DNA from: Ignavibacteriaceae bacterium
GTDB lineage: Bacteria; Bacteroidota; Ignavibacteria; Ignavibacteriales; Ignavibacteriaceae
Reading direction: 5' to 3'
NCBI GenBank assembly: GCA_013360295.1
Contig: JABWCL010000009.1
Coordinates: forward strand, 56,199 to 120,198
DNA: 64,000 nt
The notes below the pieces were generated by a model. The model was given only the letters and a program-made list of their open reading frames with translations, searched no databases and had not been told where the DNA came from. Both the position numbers and the translations under genes were made by a program. Each line of letters starts with the position of its first letter. Within the stretch, counting starts at the first letter, position 1. Of this stretch, positions 61,524 to 64,000 are shown piece after piece.

Positions 61524-62882
61524 TCAGAGGACCAGGCTGGCGGTTTTAACATGGAATCTAAGCGTTAAAAGTATAGAAGATGTTATCAATCCAAGAGAGA
61601 GCCCGATCCATATTCCGTAAACGCCATAACCGAATACGAAGCCCATTATATAGGCTACCGGCAAACCAACTACCCAATAAGCAAAAAGTGTAATTGCCGT
61701 GGGAATCTTCGCGTCGGTGAGTCCACGTAGAATTCCTAAGCCGACTGCCTGAGTGCCATCGAAAACCTGGAAAAGTGCCGCGATTACAAGCAGCCCTGCG
61801 GCGATTTTGATTGTCTCAGCATCCTCAATATATAATGAAGGGAGATAATATTTCAGAAGGATAAAAATTAATCCAGTAACCAGCATAAATCCTGCCCCTG
61901 ATATAAGGGCGGTAAATCCTGCGGATCTCACGGCCTTTTTGCTTTTTTCACCGAGGTGCCTCCCTACATTTATTGCTCCTGCTGAAGATACTCCCAACAC
62001 TATCATATACGTGATGCTTGCCAGGCTTATTGCGATTTGGTGAGCTGCAAGCGGAACAGCCCCGATCCATCCTGCCATTATTGCTGCCACGGAAAAAGCA
62101 GAGACTTCAAAAAAGTACTGCACACTGCTGGGTAAGCCGAGATTGAGAATTCTTTTTATTGTTTCAACTTTAGGGCGGGGAAAGAGCCGCCTGGTATCGT
62201 AAACTGCAAAGTTCTTACTTTTGAGTACGAACCCAAAGAGCAGCAGCGCCATAATCAGCCTTGACAGTAAAGTAGCATACCCCGCGCCATTCAACTGCAG
62301 TTCCGGGAAACCAAGATTTCCATAAATTAAAACCCAGTTAAAAAAAGCGTTAAATCCATTAGCAAACAACGTTATGAACATTGCCGGCCTTACAAAGCCC
62401 AATCCCTCAATAAACTGCCTGTAAGTCTGAAAAAACATTATCGGTAAAATGGAGAACGACAGGATCTGCAGGTATGGAACGGCATACGCGGTTACATCGT
62501 CAGGCTGACCAATGTAAGGAATGATGAATGAAGTTAGATAGGCAATAACCCAGAGGATCATGGCTGTAATAAGATTCACCACTAAAGACTGGTGCAGGAC
62601 ATCTTCGGTTTCATTACGGTTTCCGGCACCCTGAGAAATTGCCACCAGCGGGGATACCGCGTAGCTGATACCGATACCTATTACAAGTATAATGAAGAAG
62701 ATTCCGTTAGCAACTGCAGAGGCTGCGAGGGGTGTAGGCCCAAGTCTGCCGACCATGGCATTGTCAATCACTCCCATCATAACGTGACCCACCTGACCTA
62801 TCGAGATCGGAATAGCTAAACGTAATGTATCCTGGAGGTGAGTTTTAATGGTATTTACTGACTTATGTGGTTGCACAGACAA
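61524..62882 (-). CDS. MATE family multidrug/metabolite exporter
   Basis: 452 residues, the usual length of NorM-type exporters, with about twelve transmembrane helices. 'IPISIGQVGHVMMGVIDNAM' in helices 1-2, followed by 'GRLGPTPLAASAVANGIFF', is the typical MATE start, and the homologous helix 7-8 region is 'AAIMAGWIGAVPLAAHQIA'. It uses an Na+ or H+ gradient to expel cationic compounds across the inner membrane. The start appears to be TTG at 62882 with no good ribosome binding site; GTG at 62876 is an alternative. A serine tRNA gene lies 45 bp upstream on the same strand. Confidence 0.9.
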   Translation of the reverse strand: MSVQPHKSVNTIKTHLQDTLRLAIPISIGQVGHVMMGVIDNAMVGRLGPTPLAASAVANGIFFIILVIGIGISYAVSPLVAISQGAGNRNETEDVLHQSLVVNLITAMILWVIAYLTSFIIPYIGQPDDVTAYAVPYLQILSFSILPIMFFQTYRQFIEGLGFVRPAMFITLFANGFNAFFNWVLIYGNLGFPELQLNGAGYATLLSRLIMALLLFGFVLKSKNFAVYDTRRLFPRPKVETIKRILNLGLPSSVQYFFEVSAFSVAAIMAGWIGAVPLAAHQIAISLASITYMIVLGVSSAGAINVGRHLGEKSKKAVRSAGFTALISGAGFMLVTGLIFILLKYYLPSLYIEDAETIKIAAGLLVIAALFQVFDGTQAVGLGILRGLTDAKIPTAITLFAYWVVGLPVAYIMGFVFGYGVYGIWIGLSLGLITSSILLTLRFHVKTASLVL

Positions 62883-62927
62883 GACGGAAATGACGCTGAA
62901 GGATTAATTAGTAACTCAATAATTTTG

Positions 62928-63014
62928 CGGAAAGAGTGGGATTCGAACCCACGGTACGGTCACCCGCACACACGCTCTCCAGGCGTGCCAGTTCAACCAC
63001 TCCTGCATCTTTCC
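62928..63014 (-). tRNA. tRNA-Ser (GGA anticodon)
   Basis: The acceptor stem GGAAAGA/TCTTTCC, D arm, anticodon stem CACGC/GCGTG with loop CTGGAGA (anticodon GGA), an extra-long variable arm, and T arm GTGGG-TTCGAAT-CCCAC all fold. The long variable arm and GGA anticodon identify tRNA-Ser, reading UCC/UCU. The 3' CCA is not encoded. Confidence 0.95.
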
Positions 63015-63096
63015 GTTATTTAAGAGAAAAAACTCTCTTTTTTTAAGACTATAAATTTAATAACTTATTTGTTTATATTAAAATTAATTCTGGACT

Positions 63097-63837
63097 TTGG
63101 AAGAAATTCTTTTGAAATGCTTTCTCGGCGTTCTCTCGGCGCTGTTAGGGGCAACTTTCGTTTTTTTTATTAAACTGAATCACTATAAGCTTTGTGCCCT
63201 GATCTCTTTCTCAGGAGGGGCTCTTCTAAGTGCAGCTATCGTTCTATTCTCTTCGGGATTAAATTCAGACTTTAACTGGGCCTATCTGATTCTTTCACTC
63301 GCTTCAGGTTACTTATTATTCTTTTTCATCGGTAAATATTATTTCCATGTATGCCCTGCGTGTTCTGCTTCCCATTTCGATGAGAATACTACGAAAAAAT
63401 TCTCGGAGATTGCTCTGGTTATGATCACTGCCCTCTCATTCCACTCTTTGATGGATGGGCTGGCGATGGCAATTCCCTCTGACTCAGGGCATAACCATTC
63501 AGTATTCGGTGCAGTCCTTGCGCATAAGTTCCCGGAAGGTCTTGCATTGGCATCCCTGCTGCTGGGTTCAAATTATAAAAAACTGCATACAATTCTCATC
63601 GTCACTGCCGTTGAGTTATCTACCGTAATCGGAGGGTTATCGTATTCTGTTTTCGGGTTGGAAAGCTTTAGCAGAAGTACGCTTGTACTTATCGAAGCTC
63701 ATCTCGCGGGAGGATTTGTATACCTTTCGCTCCACGCGATACTTGGAGAAATGATGAGGCACCACAAAACTCTCGTAATCACTTCATTTATTTTAGGGAT
63801 TGTTGTAATTTTGGGAGTTAATTTTTTATTTCATTAA
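63097..63837 (+). CDS. ZIP family metal ion transporter
   Basis: 246 residues with about eight hydrophobic segments. The two metal-site helices are clear: 'ALSFHSLMDGLAMAIP' (HS..DG) and 'VLAHKFPEGLALASLL' (HK.PEG), the ZIP signature binding zinc or a similar divalent metal. A short loop 'HVCPACSASHFDEN' contains Cys and His residues that could bind metal at the cytoplasmic side. It imports divalent metal into the cytoplasm. The start is TTG at 63097 with CTGGA upstream. The gene stands between two serine tRNA genes. Confidence 0.88.
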   Translation: MEEILLKCFLGVLSALLGATFVFFIKLNHYKLCALISFSGGALLSAAIVLFSSGLNSDFNWAYLILSLASGYLLFFFIGKYYFHVCPACSASHFDENTTKKFSEIALVMITALSFHSLMDGLAMAIPSDSGHNHSVFGAVLAHKFPEGLALASLLLGSNYKKLHTILIVTAVELSTVIGGLSYSVFGLESFSRSTLVLIEAHLAGGFVYLSLHAILGEMMRHHKTLVITSFILGIVVILGVNFLFH

Positions 63838-63848
63838 ATTACAAAACC

Positions 63849-63936
63849 GGAGAGATGCCAGAGTGGTTGAATGGGGCGGTCTCGAAAACCGTTGTGTCTC
63901 ATTGAGATACCCAGGGTTCGAATCCCTGTCTCTCCG
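63849..63936 (+). tRNA. tRNA-Ser (CGA anticodon)
   Basis: The acceptor stem GGAGAGA/TCTCTCC, anticodon loop CTCGAAA with anticodon CGA, a long variable arm (TGTGTCTCATTGAGATACC), and T arm CAGGG-TTCGAAT-CCCTG are all present. It reads UCG serine codons. The 3' CCA is not encoded. Confidence 0.95.
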
Positions 63937-64000
63937 CAAATTCTCCTTTACCAGCCTTAAATTGTGCTTCTCTCCCCTTCCGCGTTTTTAGGATAATTAT

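Noticed and set aside
1..64000. CRISPR arrays, insertion sequences, prophage or integron
   Set aside because: No spaced direct repeats, transposase or integrase motifs, or att-like duplications were found by reading.

Overview
The window is a gene-dense stretch of a bacterial chromosome. It most resembles the Ignavibacteria/Chlorobi side of the Bacteroidota. Two very large secreted proteins end in type-A Por/T9SS sorting domains containing the usual 'NYPNPFN' block. Many genes also carry clear GGAG/AGGAG Shine-Dalgarno sequences, which typical Bacteroidetes tend to lack. TTG starts are frequent. Other envelope genes (FadL, an Omp85-like barrel, a SPOR lipoprotein, an RND-type adaptor) confirm a Gram-negative cell with an outer membrane. 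I see no phage, insertion sequence, CRISPR array or integron, and no gene-free stretch longer than about 300 bases. The longest gaps (about 180-250 bp) lie before the two T9SS genes and in the divergent regions near 11.5 and 41.1 kb.

Left part (1-11.5 kb, minus strand). The window opens inside a corrinoid protein gene coupled to a UroD-type corrinoid methyltransferase. Upstream of it in the same direction is a tightly packed run: type 2 IPP isomerase, polyprenyl diphosphate synthase, HPr, PTS enzyme I, phosphoglucose/phosphomannose isomerase, a 930-residue peptidase/beta-propeller/Omp85-barrel protein, a PQQ-propeller lipoprotein and a PEGA-like membrane protein. The last three look like a small outer-membrane module and are the strongest candidate here for something undescribed.

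11.7-19.9 kb (mostly plus). This region holds a sugar-type MFS transporter, two POT-like transporters flanking a DUF1232 gene, a glycosyltransferase, and a nucleoside salvage operon (cytidine deaminase, CNT transporter, purine nucleoside phosphorylase).

20-41 kb (all minus). In map order this holds: SPOR lipoprotein, SGNH hydrolase lipoprotein, FadL porin, biotin carrier and biotin carboxylase, MutS2-CvpA-YqeY (chained by TTGA overlaps), an SDR resembling dihydropteridine reductase, NfeD, aldehyde dehydrogenase, SpoIIE phosphatase, a DUF4032 kinase-like protein with an apparent non-canonical start, M64 peptidase, MscS channel, PyrE, pterin carbinolamine dehydratase, ClpC, and a radical SAM protein resembling tetraether/membrane-spanning lipid synthases.

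41-64 kb. A plus-strand flotillin (FloA)-membrane protein-UvrD-like helicase operon ends at a strong bidirectional terminator. It faces a 1939-residue T9SS protein that carries an internal duplication. Next come a four-gene MacB/RND-like efflux system, a 1026-residue T9SS esterase-like protein, a queuosine-precursor transporter, a cysteine-cluster protein of unknown function, a LiaF-like/PspC pair and a MATE exporter. The window ends with two serine tRNA genes flanking a ZIP metal transporter. Most of this is housekeeping and envelope biology; the novelty is in individual proteins and their pairings.
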